Made by a program: the position numbers and the translations under genes. A DNA stretch of 64,000 nt, from contig NZ_JAGTXM010000004.1 of assembly GCF_018252635.1 (NCBI RefSeq), positions 1 to 64,000 of the forward strand, given 5' to 3'. Under the pieces are notes generated by a model that was not told where the DNA came from, searched no databases, and saw only the letters and a program-made list of their open reading frames with translations. Below are positions 8,313 to 18,673 of this stretch, in pieces. Origin of the DNA: Citrobacter amalonaticus (lineage in GTDB: Bacteria; Pseudomonadota; Gammaproteobacteria; Enterobacterales; Enterobacteriaceae). How positions within the stretch are numbered: position 1 is the stretch's first letter; every line of letters begins with the position of its first letter.

Positions 8313-8338
8313 ACAAAAAAGCCCGCCAGAAGCGGGCC
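8313..8338 (-). terminator. Intrinsic terminator of the porin gene
   Basis: Read on the minus strand, GCCCGC-ttctg-GCGGGC is followed by TTTTTTG, a good U-run, 17 bases beyond the porin stop. On the plus strand the T-run is absent, so it serves mainly the porin. Confidence 0.8.
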
Positions 8339-8354
8339 TGAAACATTCTGGAAA

Positions 8355-9542
8355 TTAGAACTGATACACTAAGCCCAGAGCTACGATGTCATCGGTCGCG
8401 ATGCCGTTGTCCGCATAGAAGTGGTCATCGTTATCCAGCAGGTTGATTTTGTAATCAACGTAGGTGGACATGTTTTTGTTGAAGTAGTAAGTCATACCCA
8501 CATCAACGTATTTCACCAGATCTTTGTCGGTGTAACGTGGATTACCATCGCCATCATGATCCTGACCACCCAGGTCTGTACCTTTAGATACCAGGTAAGC
8601 GATGGATGGGCGCAGACCGAAATCGAACTGGTATTGGGCGACCGCTTCAAAGTTTTTGGTCTGGTTGGCGATACCACCGGTTGTTTCACCATTACCGCCG
8701 CCGTAATAGGTCATATTGCGAGTTTCGGCATACATTGTGGCCAGATAGAGATTGTTCGCGTCATATTTCGCGCCAATGGTCCAGGCTTCAGCCGTTTCGC
8801 CACCGGCGTAGTTATTGGCGTGGGAACGATCGCCATATCCACGAGAGACCTGATTGTCTGTACGGTCAGAAGAGGAGTAGGCCGCACCCAGGCTCAGACC
8901 GAAATCAAAGTCATAGGAGGTGGACATACCGAAACCGTCACCGTTTTCTTTCGCCATGCTACGGGCTTTGTTACCATTACCCGTGCCTTCCTGTCCGGCT
9001 AATCCGCCATTCTCATTATTACCCTGATACTGCAAGGCAAAATTCAGGCCATCAACCTGGCCGAAGAAGCCTTTGTTACGGTAGGTGGCAACGCCGTTAG
9101 TACGACCCAGCATATAGACGTCGGTCTGGGTGTAGGTATCGCCGCCAAATTCTGGCAGCATATCGGTCCACGCTTCGACGTCGTAAACAACGCCGTAGTT
9201 ACGGCCATAATCAAAGGTACCGTTCTGGCCAAAACCTAAACCGGCAAAGCCCAGACGTGTCCAGGAGTTACCGTGGTCGCTTTCGGTTGTATTTGCCTGG
9301 ATATTGTATTCCCACTGGCCGTATCCGGTCAGTTGATCCATGATCTGCGTTTCGCCCTTGAAACCCAGACGTGCATAGGACATATCACCATCACTGCTGG
9401 AATCGTCTGAGAAATAGTGCAGACCGTCCACTTTCCCATAGAGATCTAATTTATTGCCATCTTTATTATAGACTTCAGCTGCATTTGCCGCGCCAGCAAC
9501 AAGTAACACTGGAATAAGCATTGCCAGTACTTTTCTTTTCAT
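8355..9542 (-). CDS. OmpC-family outer-membrane porin (OmpS1/YedS-like)
   Basis: A 395-residue trimeric porin. The signal peptide is [21 protein letters not shown], followed by mature [19 protein letters not shown]. The constriction loop carries PEFGG, the barrel strands have alternating aromatic girdles, and the protein ends with the C-terminal Phe (GLVYQF) needed for BAM recognition. I chose the ATG at 9542, not the in-frame one at 9626, because it begins the signal peptide. Its position next to drpB corresponds to E. coli yedS (a pseudogene) and suggests Salmonella ompS1, a quiescent porin under H-NS, LeuO and OmpR; here the gene is intact. OmpN or another OmpC paralogue is possible. Confidence 0.9.
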   Translation of the reverse strand: MKRKVLAMLIPVLLVAGAANAAEVYNKDGNKLDLYGKVDGLHYFSDDSSSDGDMSYARLGFKGETQIMDQLTGYGQWEYNIQANTTESDHGNSWTRLGFAGLGFGQNGTFDYGRNYGVVYDVEAWTDMLPEFGGDTYTQTDVYMLGRTNGVATYRNKGFFGQVDGLNFALQYQGNNENGGLAGQEGTGNGNKARSMAKENGDGFGMSTSYDFDFGLSLGAAYSSSDRTDNQVSRGYGDRSHANNYAGGETAEAWTIGAKYDANNLYLATMYAETRNMTYYGGGNGETTGGIANQTKNFEAVAQYQFDFGLRPSIAYLVSKGTDLGGQDHDGDGNPRYTDKDLVKYVDVGMTYYFNKNMSTYVDYKINLLDNDDHFYADNGIATDDIVALGLVYQF

Positions 9543-10114
9543 TATGTATTCCCTTATGATAATAATCTTCATGAATAAGTGCTGCTTCCCAGAAGAGCAC
9601 GTTTGGATACTATTCCAGGAGTTCATTTTATTTTAAAAATAACCTGTAACAATTGTATTTTAAATATTTCTAAATGTTTCTTTTGCGATATTTATAATTC
9701 AGTTTATATGTTTCATTTAAATAATATTCATATTTTTTATTGTTTTATATTATGTGGTTATGGTTTCTTATGGTGATATTGATAATTTGAATGTTTATCA
9801 CGTAAAAGCGTATCGTTTTACCTGATGTAATAATCAAAAAATCATCGCAAATGTCGATTGTAAAAATGGAGTGATTAAACGTTAAAAAGGATAATGACAC
9901 GTTTGCGATGGGATGGATGATATAAGGTTGAAACCAGGATGATGGGGTGATGTTTTATTTGTTTACGATATGAGTAAATAAACGGGAGGACGGGACGTTC
10001 TGATGATAAACAGAAAAAACAAGAGGGAGTGCGACATAACTAAAATTGCCCTGGATCAATACATATACAAAATCCATGACTGGCGGTGGTACTGTGACAC
10101 ACATAACAGAAAAA
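9543..10114. promoter_or_regulatory. AT-rich porin upstream region with OmpR-like motifs
   Basis: This gap of about 570 bp holds no gene that I can support. On the minus strand, reading toward the porin, GAAACAT occurs at 9714-9708 and again at 9680-9674, resembling halves of OmpR boxes in ompC/ompF promoters. The long AT-rich stretch fits the H-NS-silenced control region known for ompS1. E. coli encodes the sRNA RseX in the matching gap, but I could not recognise it here. Confidence 0.45.
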
Positions 10115-10130
10115 TGTGATTATAATCACA
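10115..10130. promoter_or_regulatory. Consensus CRP site upstream of drpB
   Basis: TGTGATTATAATCACA is an exact match to the symmetrical CRP consensus TGTGA-N6-TCACA, and the six central bases are themselves palindromic. FNR's TTGAT-N4-ATCAA does not fit. It lies 52 bp before the proposed drpB start. Confidence 0.75.
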
Positions 10131-10181
10131 AAAAATGAGCGGCGGCATCTTTTGAGTTACATCACAAAAATGGAGTTTCCT

Positions 10182-10460
10182 TTGAGCAGTATGGAAGTAA
10201 GAGCAACGCGGAGTCTGGGCGGTAAACTGGCATTGTGGGTGTTTTACGCTTTTTGCGTCTATTTTGCCTGGGCCATGCTTCGCTATGTATGGGTGATCAG
10301 CCACATCCAGTCAATTCCGGTAGCCGGATTTGAAAGTTCGCTTGGCTCAACCAGTGGAAAATGGATAGGGGCTCTGCTGGGTTCTCTGGTGCTCGGGCTG
10401 GTGGGACTGATTCTTGGCGGTATTGCCTGGTACACACGGCCACGTCGTCAGTCAACGTGA
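10182..10460 (+). CDS. drpB: Cell-division inner-membrane protein DrpB (YedR)
   Basis: A small inner-membrane protein of 92 residues from a TTG at 10182. E. coli DrpB is a non-essential divisome protein. Two hydrophobic segments (LALWVFYAFCVYFAWAMLRYVWV and a second rich in GLVGLILGGIAW) flank a short periplasmic loop, followed by a basic tail (YTRPRRQ). TTG is preferred because GGAG at 10172-10175 is correctly spaced for it. The ATG at 10191 would be too far, and the upstream ATG at 10116 lies inside the CRP site. yedJ follows after 52 bp. Confidence 0.8.
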   Translation: MSSMEVRATRSLGGKLALWVFYAFCVYFAWAMLRYVWVISHIQSIPVAGFESSLGSTSGKWIGALLGSLVLGLVGLILGGIAWYTRPRRQST

Positions 10461-10512
10461 AGACGCCGGAGAAACTTGCTACTGTAGCCTCTCTTAACGT
10501 ACGGGAGGCACT

Positions 10513-11211
10513 GTGGATCTTCAGCACTGGCAATCACAATTTGAAGCATGGTTATGCAGTCATCACACCCGGCAGGACGCCGCGCATGATATTTTTCACT
10601 TCCGCCGCGTCTGGGCGACATCCCGGCAGTTGATGGACGGGCAGGAGATCGATGGGCTGGTCGTACTGGCCGCGTGTTATTTTCATGACATTGTCAGCCT
10701 TGCCAAAAATCATCCGGACCGTCACCGCTCGTCAGTCCTGGCTGCCGCAGAAACCCGCCGTATCCTCATCCGTGATTTTCCCGCATTCCCCGAGTCGCGA
10801 CTGGCGTCGGTTTGCCATGCGATTGAAGCCCACAGTTTTAGCGCAAATATTGCCCCCCTCACGCTGGAAGCGAAAATCGTTCAGGATGCCGACAGGCTTG
10901 AAGCGCTGGGAGCGATTGGACTGGCGCGCGTCTTTGCGGTTTCCGGTGCGCTAGGCGTGGCGCTCTTTGATGGTGAAGATCCCTTCGCCGAGCGGCGAGC
11001 GCTCAACGATAAACAGTTCGCCCTCGATCACTTCCAGACCAAATTACTGGCGTTGCCCGATACCATGCAAACCGAGCGCGGCCGCGAACTGGCCCGACAT
11101 AATGCCGGGTTCCTGGTGAACTACATGGCAAAACTAAGCGCGGAGCTAAAAGGGGAGTACGAATCTGTCGATCCAGCGGTGATTCGCACGTTTAGTCCCG
11201 GCCACTCGTGA
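10513..11211 (+). CDS. yedJ: HD-domain phosphohydrolase YedJ
   Basis: A 232-residue HD-superfamily hydrolase. Metal ligands are recognisable as [10 protein letters not shown] near residue 25, CYFHDI near 58 and [10 protein letters not shown] near 124. This is the order of the HD/PDEase fold used for phosphate-ester hydrolysis. The physiological substrate is unknown. It starts with a GTG at 10513 behind GGGAGG. It precedes dcm by 50 bp, as in E. coli. Confidence 0.93.
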   Translation: MDLQHWQSQFEAWLCSHHTRQDAAHDIFHFRRVWATSRQLMDGQEIDGLVVLAACYFHDIVSLAKNHPDRHRSSVLAAAETRRILIRDFPAFPESRLASVCHAIEAHSFSANIAPLTLEAKIVQDADRLEALGAIGLARVFAVSGALGVALFDGEDPFAERRALNDKQFALDHFQTKLLALPDTMQTERGRELARHNAGFLVNYMAKLSAELKGEYESVDPAVIRTFSPGHS

Positions 11212-11261
11212 GGCCAATTTTATGTTAACCTGACGACACTCTTTTTTGGTCGGTTAACGAT

Positions 11262-12695
11262 ATGCAGCAAAATCTTTCAGTAACAGGTTCGCTGGTTCCC
11301 GCAACAGACAACAATGCAGACGTTGTGCAGGCGTTATTGGCGAAATTGTTGGAAATATATGATGTTAAAACGCTGGTGGCTCATCTGAATGGAATCGGTG
11401 AGAACCACTGGAGTCCGGCCATTTTAAAGCGCGTGGTGGCGAATGCCTCGGCATGGCACCGATTAAGCGAGCAAGAGTCGGCGTTTTTGCGCACCCTGTT
11501 GCCCACGCCGCCAGCGCACCATCCGCACTATGCCTTCCGGTTTATCGATCTCTTTGCCGGTATTGGCGGTATTCGTCGCGGATTTGAGGCGATAGGCGGG
11601 CAGTGCGTATTTACCAGCGAATGGAACAAACATGCGGTACGCACCTATAAAGCCAACTATTACTGCGATCCGACCAGCCACCATTTTAATGAAGACATTC
11701 GCGATATCACGCTCAGCCACCGCGAAGGCGTCAGCGACAGTCAGGCAGCCGATCATATTCGCCAGCATGTGCCGCAACATGATGTTCTGTTGGCAGGCTT
11801 CCCGTGCCAGCCGTTTTCCCTTGCCGGGGTGTCGAAGAAAAATGCGCTAGGACGCGCCCACGGTTTTGCTTGTGATACCCAAGGCACACTGTTTTTTGAC
11901 GTTGTGCGTATCATCGACGCCCGCCGTCCGCCGATCTTTGTTCTGGAAAACGTGAAAAACCTGAAGAGTCACGATCAGGGCAAAACGTTCCGCATTATTA
12001 TGCAAACGCTGGATGAGCTGGGATATGACGTCGCCGATGCAGAGGATAATGGCCCGGACGATCCAAAAATCATCGATGGCAAACATTTTTTGCCACAGCA
12101 CCGGGAACGCATCGTGCTGGTTGGGTTTCGTCGCGATCTGAATCTGAAGCGCGATTTTACCCTGCGTAATATCAGCACGCGTTATCCGCCACGGCGGACG
12201 ACTCTGGCGGAATTACTGGAACCCGTGGTCGAAGCCAAATATGTACTGACGCCTGTACTGTGGAAATATCTCTACCGTTACGCGAAAAAGCATCAGGCGA
12301 AGGGGAACGGTTTTGGCTACGGCATGGTCGATCCCGCGAATCCGGATAGCGTGACGCGTACGCTTTCCGCGCGCTATTACAAAGATGGCGCTGAAATTCT
12401 GATCGACCGCGGCTGGGATTTTGCCGTCGGGGAAGTAAATTTCGACGATCCGCAAAATCAGCAGTATCGTCCGCGTCGCCTGACACCAAGAGAATGCGCG
12501 CGACTGATGGGCTTCGAGTCGCCGCAGGGATACCAGTTCCGTATCCCCGTTTCTGACACCCAGGCCTATCGCCAGTTTGGTAACTCGGTGGTGGTACCGG
12601 CGTTCGCCGCCGTGGCAAAATTACTGGAAGAGAGAATTAACGCGGCGGTTGCATTGCGCCAGAAAGAGAATGCGCATGGCGGACGTTCACGATAA
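11262..12695 (+). CDS. dcm: DNA cytosine-5 methyltransferase Dcm
   Basis: A 477-residue C5-methyltransferase of the type that methylates the inner C of CCWGG. Motif I is [16 protein letters not shown] (about 94-109). The catalytic Cys182 lies in GFPCQPFS, motif VI is ENVKNL near 230 and the C-terminal motif IX/X is [11 protein letters not shown] long N-terminal extension of about 90 residues is typical of Dcm. The last 20 bp overlap the start of vsr, whose repair function offsets mutation from deaminated 5-methylcytosine. Confidence 0.97.
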   Translation: MQQNLSVTGSLVPATDNNADVVQALLAKLLEIYDVKTLVAHLNGIGENHWSPAILKRVVANASAWHRLSEQESAFLRTLLPTPPAHHPHYAFRFIDLFAGIGGIRRGFEAIGGQCVFTSEWNKHAVRTYKANYYCDPTSHHFNEDIRDITLSHREGVSDSQAADHIRQHVPQHDVLLAGFPCQPFSLAGVSKKNALGRAHGFACDTQGTLFFDVVRIIDARRPPIFVLENVKNLKSHDQGKTFRIIMQTLDELGYDVADAEDNGPDDPKIIDGKHFLPQHRERIVLVGFRRDLNLKRDFTLRNISTRYPPRRTTLAELLEPVVEAKYVLTPVLWKYLYRYAKKHQAKGNGFGYGMVDPANPDSVTRTLSARYYKDGAEILIDRGWDFAVGEVNFDDPQNQQYRPRRLTPRECARLMGFESPQGYQFRIPVSDTQAYRQFGNSVVVPAFAAVAKLLEERINAAVALRQKENAHGGRSR

Positions 12696-13143
12696 GGCGA
12701 CGCGCAGTAAAAACATGCGGGCCATCGCGACCCGCGATACGGCTATTGAAAAACGGCTTGCGGGTCTGCTGGCGGAGCAGGGGCTGGACTATCGCGTTCA
12801 GGATGCTTCGCTACCCGGACGTCCCGATTTTGTACTGGATGAGTATCGCTGCGTCATTTTTACCCACGGCTGTTTCTGGCACCACCATCACTGTTACCTG
12901 TTTAAAGTGCCAGCTACGCGCACCGATTTCTGGCTGGATAAGATTGGTAAAAACGTGGCGCGCGATCGCCGCGATATCCAGCATTTGCGGGAACTGGGCT
13001 GGCGGGTACTGATCGTCTGGGAATGTGCGCTACGCGGACGGGAGAAACTTAGTGACGCCGCGCTGTCAGAACGTCTTGAAGAGTGGATCTGCGGCGATGG
13101 CGCACCCGCGCAGATCGACACTCAAGGGATACATTTACTGTAA
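12676..13143 (+). CDS. vsr: Very-short-patch mismatch endonuclease Vsr
   Basis: A 155-residue endonuclease that nicks 5' of the T in T:G mismatches within CCWGG contexts. The catalytic and metal residues Asp51 (in RPDF), His69 and His71 (in CFWHHHHC), plus the structural zinc Cys/His cluster, fall at the positions known for E. coli Vsr. The ATG at 12676 starts [17 protein letters not shown]; the longer frame from 12577 is only dcm read in another frame. It overlaps dcm by 20 bp, implying coupled translation. The stop overlaps the converging yedA by 9 bp. Confidence 0.97.
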   Translation: MADVHDKATRSKNMRAIATRDTAIEKRLAGLLAEQGLDYRVQDASLPGRPDFVLDEYRCVIFTHGCFWHHHHCYLFKVPATRTDFWLDKIGKNVARDRRDIQHLRELGWRVLIVWECALRGREKLSDAALSERLEEWICGDGAPAQIDTQGIHLL

Positions 13144-14055
13144 CGTCTTTTTGTTTTCCACCGGTTCAGGCGCCGGTTTGGCCGGGAAAAGATATTTTCC
13201 CAGCGTTACCAGAACCACCGCAAAGACAATGACCCCCAGCGCCAGCCATTCAATCGGCGCCAGACGTTCACCACCCAGCCCTGTCCCCAGTAATACTGCA
13301 ACAACCGGGTTCACATAGGCATAACTGGTTGCCAGCGCGGGGCTAACGTTACGGATCAAATACATATAGGCATTGATAGCGATGATGGAACCAAACAACG
13401 CCAGGTAACCGACCGCCAGGAAGCCTGAAAACGAGGGCAGGACGGTCAGCTTTTCACCGCTGAGCAGCGAGGCGCACATCAGCACAATCCCGGCGGCGAG
13501 CATCTCTATTGCGCCTGCCATCATCCCCACCGGCAGCGTAATACGAGAACCGTAAACGGAGCCAAACGCCCAACTGATCGATCCAATCAGAATGAGGATC
13601 GCTCCCCACGGATTGCCGCTGAGATTACCGCCGCTGTTAAGCATCACGATCCCCGCCAGTCCAATGGCAATCCCGAGCCATTCGAGCTTGCGGGTTTTAA
13701 TACCAAAGAAATGGCTGAAGCACAGGGTGAACAGCGGCACCGTCGCCACCACCACCGCGGCGATGCCGGAAGGTACGTTTTGATGTTCCGCCACGGTGAC
13801 CAGACCATTGCCGACGGCCAGTAGTAAAATACCAATCAGCGCCGCGTTAAGCAGAAGACGAAGCGGCGGCAATTTATGGCCGCGTAGCAGTAAAAAGGCG
13901 GTTAACAGTCCCCCGGCGGCGAGAAAGCGGACGCCAGCCATCATCAGCGGCGGCCAACTCTCCACACCAATACGGATGACGAAATAGGTGGAACCCCAGA
14001 TGATATACAGCGCGAAAAGCGCGCTGAAAAGCGGTAATAACTGCCTGAAACGCAT
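13135..14055 (-). CDS. yedA: EamA/DMT-family inner-membrane transporter YedA
   Basis: A 306-residue drug/metabolite-superfamily transporter with two tandem EamA domains and about ten membrane helices. It begins MRFRQLLPLFSALFALYIIWGSTYFVIRIGVE, with the typical WGSTYF motif in helix 1. E. coli YedA has no firmly established substrate. It is convergent with vsr and divergent from yedI. Confidence 0.93.
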   Translation of the reverse strand: MRFRQLLPLFSALFALYIIWGSTYFVIRIGVESWPPLMMAGVRFLAAGGLLTAFLLLRGHKLPPLRLLLNAALIGILLLAVGNGLVTVAEHQNVPSGIAAVVVATVPLFTLCFSHFFGIKTRKLEWLGIAIGLAGIVMLNSGGNLSGNPWGAILILIGSISWAFGSVYGSRITLPVGMMAGAIEMLAAGIVLMCASLLSGEKLTVLPSFSGFLAVGYLALFGSIIAINAYMYLIRNVSPALATSYAYVNPVVAVLLGTGLGGERLAPIEWLALGVIVFAVVLVTLGKYLFPAKPAPEPVENKKTLQ

Positions 14056-14232
14056 AATCCCTCACGTAAGAAACGCTAACCAGCCACATAGTAAACGCGA
14101 AAACTATCGGGCTGGCGAGCGATATAATTCACCTGTATTGTTAGAAAAATGTTGACGAATAACGTCAGTTTCAGCCTCGCGCGTTTTACTCCATACTTAA
14201 CGCTTCAAGAAGAAAAAAATGAGGGAATAATT

Positions 14233-15144
14233 TTGGCAGGAAGTAGCTTACTGACCTTACTCGATGATATCGCCACGCTGTTGGATGACATTTCGATGAT
14301 GGGCAAACTGGCCGCGAAGAAAACCGCTGGCGTACTGGGAGATGATCTGTCGCTTAACGCGCAGCAGGTGACGGGGGTAAGAGCGAATCGCGAATTGCCG
14401 GTGGTCTGGAGCGTAGCAAAAGGCTCGCTGGTCAACAAAGTGATTCTGGTGCCGCTGGCGTTACTTATCAGCGCCTTTATTCCCTGGGCGATTACGCCGT
14501 TGTTGATGATTGGCGGCGCTTTCCTCTGCTTTGAAGGCGTGGAGAAAGTTCTGCATACCCTCGAATCGCGGAAACACAAAGAAGATCCCGCCGAGCGACA
14601 ACGGCGTCTGGAAGCGCTGGCGGCACAGGATCCGCTGGCGTTTGAGAAAGATAAAATCAAAGGCGCAGTGCGAACCGACTTTATACTCTCTGCAGAGATC
14701 GTGGCGATCACGCTCGGGATTGTGGCCGAGGCGCCGTTGCTCAACCAGGTGCTGGTTTTATCGGGGATCGCGCTGGTGGTGACCATTGGCGTTTATGGTC
14801 TGGTCGGGCTTATCGTTAAACTGGATGATATGGGCTACTGGCTGGCAGAAAAAACCAGCATGCTGGCGCAGGCATTAGGGAAAGGACTGCTGGTTGTCGC
14901 GCCGTGGCTGATGAAATCACTGTCGGTGGTGGGGACGCTGGCCATGTTCCTGGTGGGTGGTGGAATAGTGGTACATGGCGTTGCGCCGTTGCATCATGCT
15001 ATTGAACAGTTTGCCCAGCAGCAAAATGCCGCGGTGGCGTTGATGCTACCAACGCTTCTGAATCTGGTACTGGGGTTTATTATCGGTGCCATCGTCGTGC
15101 TGCTGGTGAAAGCCGTTGCCAGAATGCGCGGGGTTGCGCATTAA
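14233..15144 (+). CDS. yedI: DUF808-family inner-membrane protein YedI
   Basis: A membrane protein of about 303 residues and unknown function. The N-terminus ([20 protein letters not shown]) and repeated hydrophobic segments near residues 75-110, 150-195 and 210-300 match E. coli YedI. I place the start at the TTG at 14233, behind GAGGG at 14221, because homologues begin MAGSSLL. The frame is open to an ATG at 14149, but those residues are not conserved. yodC follows after 75 bp. Confidence 0.9.
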   Translation: MAGSSLLTLLDDIATLLDDISMMGKLAAKKTAGVLGDDLSLNAQQVTGVRANRELPVVWSVAKGSLVNKVILVPLALLISAFIPWAITPLLMIGGAFLCFEGVEKVLHTLESRKHKEDPAERQRRLEALAAQDPLAFEKDKIKGAVRTDFILSAEIVAITLGIVAEAPLLNQVLVLSGIALVVTIGVYGLVGLIVKLDDMGYWLAEKTSMLAQALGKGLLVVAPWLMKSLSVVGTLAMFLVGGGIVVHGVAPLHHAIEQFAQQQNAAVALMLPTLLNLVLGFIIGAIVVLLVKAVARMRGVAH

Positions 15145-15219
15145 AAGTCGTCCTCAGAATGAGGCAAAACCGGGCATCCTCGTCTAAGGTGAAAACGTTC
15201 ACCGTATACAGGAGGTAAC

Positions 15220-15402
15220 ATGGTTTTTTTGATCAGTGAGGAAGTGACTGTGAAAGAGGGCGGTCCGCGCATGATTGTCACCGGCTATTCCAGCGGAATG
15301 GTGGAGTGTCGGTGGTATGATGGGTTCGGCGTCAAGCGAGAAGCATTCCATGAGTCTGAACTCGTTTCTGGTGATACCTGTAGACAGTGCGAAGAAGCCT
15401 GA
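15220..15402 (+). CDS. yodC: Small conserved protein YodC
   Basis: A 60-residue cytoplasmic protein of unknown function. The core reads VTVKEGGPRMIVTGYSSGMV and ECRWYDGFGVKREAFHE, near-identical to E. coli YodC (DUF2158 type). AGGAGG lies nine bases before the ATG. The C-terminus holds a Cys-x2-Cys pair (CRQC) that I cannot interpret. An intrinsic terminator follows five bases after the stop. Confidence 0.92.
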   Translation: MVFLISEEVTVKEGGPRMIVTGYSSGMVECRWYDGFGVKREAFHESELVSGDTCRQCEEA

Positions 15403-15406
15403 TGAT

Positions 15407-15436
15407 AAAACGCCCGGCGAATGTCGGGCGTTTTCT
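15407..15436 (+). terminator. Intrinsic terminator after yodC
   Basis: AAAACGCCCG and CGGGCGTTTT pair around a short loop and end in a T-run (TTTTCTT). It separates yodC from dgcQ. Confidence 0.88.
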
Positions 15437-15519
15437 TAAAAAAACGTGACGGCAACAATACGTAACACACAGCGTTATGCCAGGATTAGGAAAGCAATAG
15501 AGAGTAGGGAGTGGTCAGA

Positions 15520-17214
15520 GTGCCGCACGAAACAACGATGGAAAACTGGGGCTGGCTGAAAAAGTTGGCGCGGCGACTCGGCCCTGGCCATGTCGTAAAT
15601 CTCTGTTTTCTGATCGTCATGTTCTTTTCAACCCTGTTGACCTGGCGGGAAGTGGTTGTCCTTGAAGAGGCCTATATCTCCAGCCAGCGCAATCATCTGG
15701 AAAATGTCGCCAACGCGCTCGACAAGCAATTGCAATTCAACGTCGATAAGCTGCTGTTTCTGCGTGACGGGATGCATGAGGCGTTGATTACGCCGCTGGG
15801 ATTTTCGGCCTTAAAAGATGCGGTTACCCATTTTGAACAGTTGCGCCACACGCGCGTCTGGCAGCTTGAACTGGATAAGCGACGCACGCTGCCGTTAAAT
15901 GGCGTTTCTGATTCGTTTGTAAATCAAACCCTCCTGCTCTCGCGCGACGATCAATCGCTGGATAACGAGCTGACCGCCGCGCTGGAAGTGGGCTATTTGC
16001 TGCGTTTAGCGATCACCCACACATCGCAATTGCAACAGGCGATGTACGTATCGCGCGCGGGATTTTACGTCTCCACGCTGCCGACCTCGCTGTCCAGCGA
16101 CATTACCACTCGTTACTACGACTACGTGATTCAACCCTGGTTTACCGGGCAGTCGCAGCGAAATAACCGGATGCGCGGCGTGCGCTGGTTCACCTCTCCG
16201 TCTCCCGACCTCACTTACGCACAGCAGCGCGTGACGGTCAGCGTGCCGCTGGACAACAACTTTTACTGGCTTGGCGTGCTGGCGATGACCATTCCTGTTT
16301 CGGTAGTCGAGCGGTTTATGGATGACGCCATCGACAAGGACGTGGAAGGGGAGTATCAGCTCTATGACAGCAAACTGAAGCTGCTGGCCGGCTCCACGCC
16401 GGAACTGAGAAACGCGAACACCTTTGATGAGCGCGAACTGGCAATGCTTGCGCACGATATCGAGCAGGATACCGTAGGCGGCTTGCGCATGGGCAGCCGT
16501 TACATCAGTTGGCAACGTCTGGACCATTTCGATGGCGTACTGGTGCGGGTACATACCTTAAGCGAAGGGGTGCAGGGCGATTTCGGCAGCATCAGTATTG
16601 CGCTGGCATTACTGTGGGCGCTATTCACCGCGATGCTAATCATCTCCTGGGTGGTTATCCGCCATATGGTCAGCAATATGTTTGTGCTGCAAAGTTCACT
16701 TCAGTGGCAGGCCTGGCACGATACGCTGACCCGCTTATATAACCGCGGGGCGCTGTTTGAAAAAGCAAAACAGCTGACCCAGCGTTGCCGAACGCAAAAA
16801 CAACCGCTGTCGGTTATTCAGATCGATCTGGACCACTTCAAAAGTATCAACGATCGCTTCGGTCACCAGGCCGGGGATCGGGTGCTGACGCATGCCGCAG
16901 GTCTAATCAGCGGCACATTGCGTACTTATGATGTTGCGGGTCGCGTAGGCGGGGAGGAGTTTTGCGTGGTCCTGCCGGAAACCACGCTGGCACAAGCGGA
17001 ACAGATAGCGGAGCGCATTCGCCAGCGGCTGAATGAAAAAGAGATTCTGGTAGCGAAAAGCGCCACGTTGCGGATCAGCGCTTCACTCGGGGTGAGCAGT
17101 ACCCAGGAAACCGGAGACTACGATTTTGAGCAACTCCAGTCGCTGTCGGACCGCAGGCTCTACCAGGCTAAACAGGCGGGACGTAACCGGGTATGCGCCG
17201 CAGACAAGAATTAA
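15520..17214 (+). CDS. dgcQ: Diguanylate cyclase DgcQ (YedQ)
   Basis: A 564-residue membrane-bound diguanylate cyclase making c-di-GMP, which favours cellulose and sessile growth over motility. Helix 1 ([18 protein letters not shown], about 27-45) and helix 2 ([20 protein letters not shown], about 360-380) bracket a periplasmic sensor (CHASE7 type). The GGDEF domain has the active GGEEF signature at 477-481, preceded by RTYD five residues upstream, an intact RxxD product-inhibition site. I chose the GTG at 15520, which has AGGGAG at proper distance and gives the E. coli length; the GTG at 15511 is too close. The stop overlaps yedP by 4 bp. Confidence 0.95.
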   Translation: MPHETTMENWGWLKKLARRLGPGHVVNLCFLIVMFFSTLLTWREVVVLEEAYISSQRNHLENVANALDKQLQFNVDKLLFLRDGMHEALITPLGFSALKDAVTHFEQLRHTRVWQLELDKRRTLPLNGVSDSFVNQTLLLSRDDQSLDNELTAALEVGYLLRLAITHTSQLQQAMYVSRAGFYVSTLPTSLSSDITTRYYDYVIQPWFTGQSQRNNRMRGVRWFTSPSPDLTYAQQRVTVSVPLDNNFYWLGVLAMTIPVSVVERFMDDAIDKDVEGEYQLYDSKLKLLAGSTPELRNANTFDERELAMLAHDIEQDTVGGLRMGSRYISWQRLDHFDGVLVRVHTLSEGVQGDFGSISIALALLWALFTAMLIISWVVIRHMVSNMFVLQSSLQWQAWHDTLTRLYNRGALFEKAKQLTQRCRTQKQPLSVIQIDLDHFKSINDRFGHQAGDRVLTHAAGLISGTLRTYDVAGRVGGEEFCVVLPETTLAQAEQIAERIRQRLNEKEILVAKSATLRISASLGVSSTQETGDYDFEQLQSLSDRRLYQAKQAGRNRVCAADKN

Positions 17215-18026
17215 GTCGCGGCGAACAGGTGGGTCATGCCTTCCTGCCAACCTTCTGGTCCTTCACGCAGCGTGCGGTAAACCTGCGCGCTGCAGTCGGG
17301 ATGTAAAACCACCCCTTCACGACTCAGTCCTTTGACGATCACCGCATAATCCATGGCCTCAAGCAGGGGAGCGTCATTTGGCCCATCGCCCAGTCCAATA
17401 GTGACCGGACGCCGCTTCCACTGGTGCTGATAGAGATCAATCAGCCCGTTTGCCGCATGGTCTTTCCCTGAGGCGACATCCAGTACATGCCAGAAGCGAG
17501 CGCCGTGAACAAACTGTAATCCCAGGTCGTTTAGCCGTCGGGTGAACTCGTCCATGCGTTCGTCAGAGTCGCGCCAGATCAGGGTGACTGATGCTTCATG
17601 TAAGCGCGTTAAGCTGGCCTGGGCATGCGTCAGGCCGGTCCACTCGGCAATTGCGGACTCATCGACATCATCAAACGTTGTGAATTTAAACGAGGATTGG
17701 GCACGAAGTTTATTCAGCACCGCGCTAATTTCAGCATGCGAAGCACCGAAAATCTGGCGCGGAAAGCCAGGATGCGTCTGCCAGCGGCTGTCCAGTTCAA
17801 CCACTGCGCCATTCTCAGCAATCAATGGGAGTCCTTGTAAGCCCAGTAACTTCTGGATGTGCAGCATTTCTGCAGCGGTTTTACTGCTGCTCAGGATCAC
17901 GGGAATATCTTTTTCACGCAGACGGGCGAGCCAGGCGGCGGCAGGTTGCCAGTCCTGGGTGTGGCTGTCCAGTAGCGTGCCATCCAGATCGGTAAAAATG
18001 AGCAGTGGGTCATTGAGTGAAAGCAT
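17211..18026 (-). CDS. yedP: Mannosyl-3-phosphoglycerate phosphatase-like HAD protein YedP
   Basis: A 271-residue HAD-superfamily phosphatase of the MPGP family. The nucleophile motif is [12 protein letters not shown], motif II lies near VILSSSK, and motif IV is [20 protein letters not shown] enzymes dephosphorylate mannosyl-3-phosphoglycerate, but enteric bacteria lack an obvious synthase, so the real substrate is uncertain. The ATG at 18026 ([11 protein letters not shown]) gives the E. coli length, although the frame opens at 18053. It converges on dgcQ. Confidence 0.93.
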   Translation of the reverse strand: MLSLNDPLLIFTDLDGTLLDSHTQDWQPAAAWLARLREKDIPVILSSSKTAAEMLHIQKLLGLQGLPLIAENGAVVELDSRWQTHPGFPRQIFGASHAEISAVLNKLRAQSSFKFTTFDDVDESAIAEWTGLTHAQASLTRLHEASVTLIWRDSDERMDEFTRRLNDLGLQFVHGARFWHVLDVASGKDHAANGLIDLYQHQWKRRPVTIGLGDGPNDAPLLEAMDYAVIVKGLSREGVVLHPDCSAQVYRTLREGPEGWQEGMTHLFAAT

Positions 18027-18218
18027 TTTTATTCCTGTCACGTCAGTCGGCATTGTCCTGGATAAATCCTAAAAAAAGTTTTTTTATCCGAAGGGCAAAT
18101 GGGATCGATCCCGTCATCATGCGCACTGGCAACCGGTTCGCCATAACCATTAGAGGGATTAATCATTTGTCTGAAAAATATTTGCTTGTCATGCAAAAAA
18201 ATTGCGGATAAGGTTTAG

Positions 18219-18306
18219 CGTACATCAGATTTCCTGGTGTAACGAATTTTCAAGTGCTTCTTGCATAAGCAAGTTTCATCCCGACCCGCCTGGGTCGGGA
18301 TTTTTT
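18219..18306 (+). ncRNA. dsrA: Small regulatory RNA DsrA
   Basis: The sequence ACATCAGATTTCCTGGTGTA (18222-18241) is the DsrA first stem region, which pairs with the rpoS leader and, farther 3', with hns. The second stem region (AAGTGCTTCTTGCATAAGCA) and the terminator hairpin CCCGACCCGCCTGGGTCGGG with T7 follow. It differs from the E. coli sequence I remember in the A/T linker, the stem-2 loop and the terminator loop, while the pairing regions are kept. Hfq-dependent DsrA raises RpoS and lowers H-NS at low temperature. It lies between yedP and yodD, in the order rcsA-dsrB-yodD-dsrA-yedP seen in E. coli. Confidence 0.95.
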
Positions 18307-18316
18307 TCGCTACAGC

Positions 18317-18544
18317 TCAGCGATTAATTTCCGTTACGCTAAAGTCATGGATATCGAGTTCAAACGCCTCGGCCAGTTCATGCCATGTATGATATTCGCG
18401 GCCATCCACGCTGACTCTGTCCGGGTCGTTTCCGCTACGATGGATCTCGCTCTCGCTGATTTCATTAATCGCCGCCAGCAACGCGTCAACATCCACGCTG
18501 ACTTCACGTTTTGCGGTATCGCTGTACTCTTTCGCGGTCTTCAT
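18317..18544 (-). CDS. yodD: Stress-induced small protein YodD
   Basis: A 75-residue soluble acidic protein (MKTAKEYSDTAKREVSVDVD...) matching E. coli YodD, which is reported to be induced by peroxide and acid stress; its mechanism is unknown. No membrane segment or signal peptide is present. It is divergent from dsrB and its stop lies just beyond the dsrA terminator. Confidence 0.9.
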   Translation of the reverse strand: MKTAKEYSDTAKREVSVDVDALLAAINEISESEIHRSGNDPDRVSVDGREYHTWHELAEAFELDIHDFSVTEINR

Positions 18545-18673
18545 TTCAACCTCGTCATTAGCCGTGCCACAGACTAAGTATAGACCGTTGAGAAAACCCG
18601 CAATCGAACCGCTCAGACGCTGTCAGGCAGTGGTTTTTGTTCTACACTGGCACAAAGCCACAGGAGGATAATG

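Noticed and set aside
12172-12618. 148-codon minus-strand frame inside dcm
   Set aside because: Fully overlaps conserved dcm motifs on the other strand and looks like no protein family.
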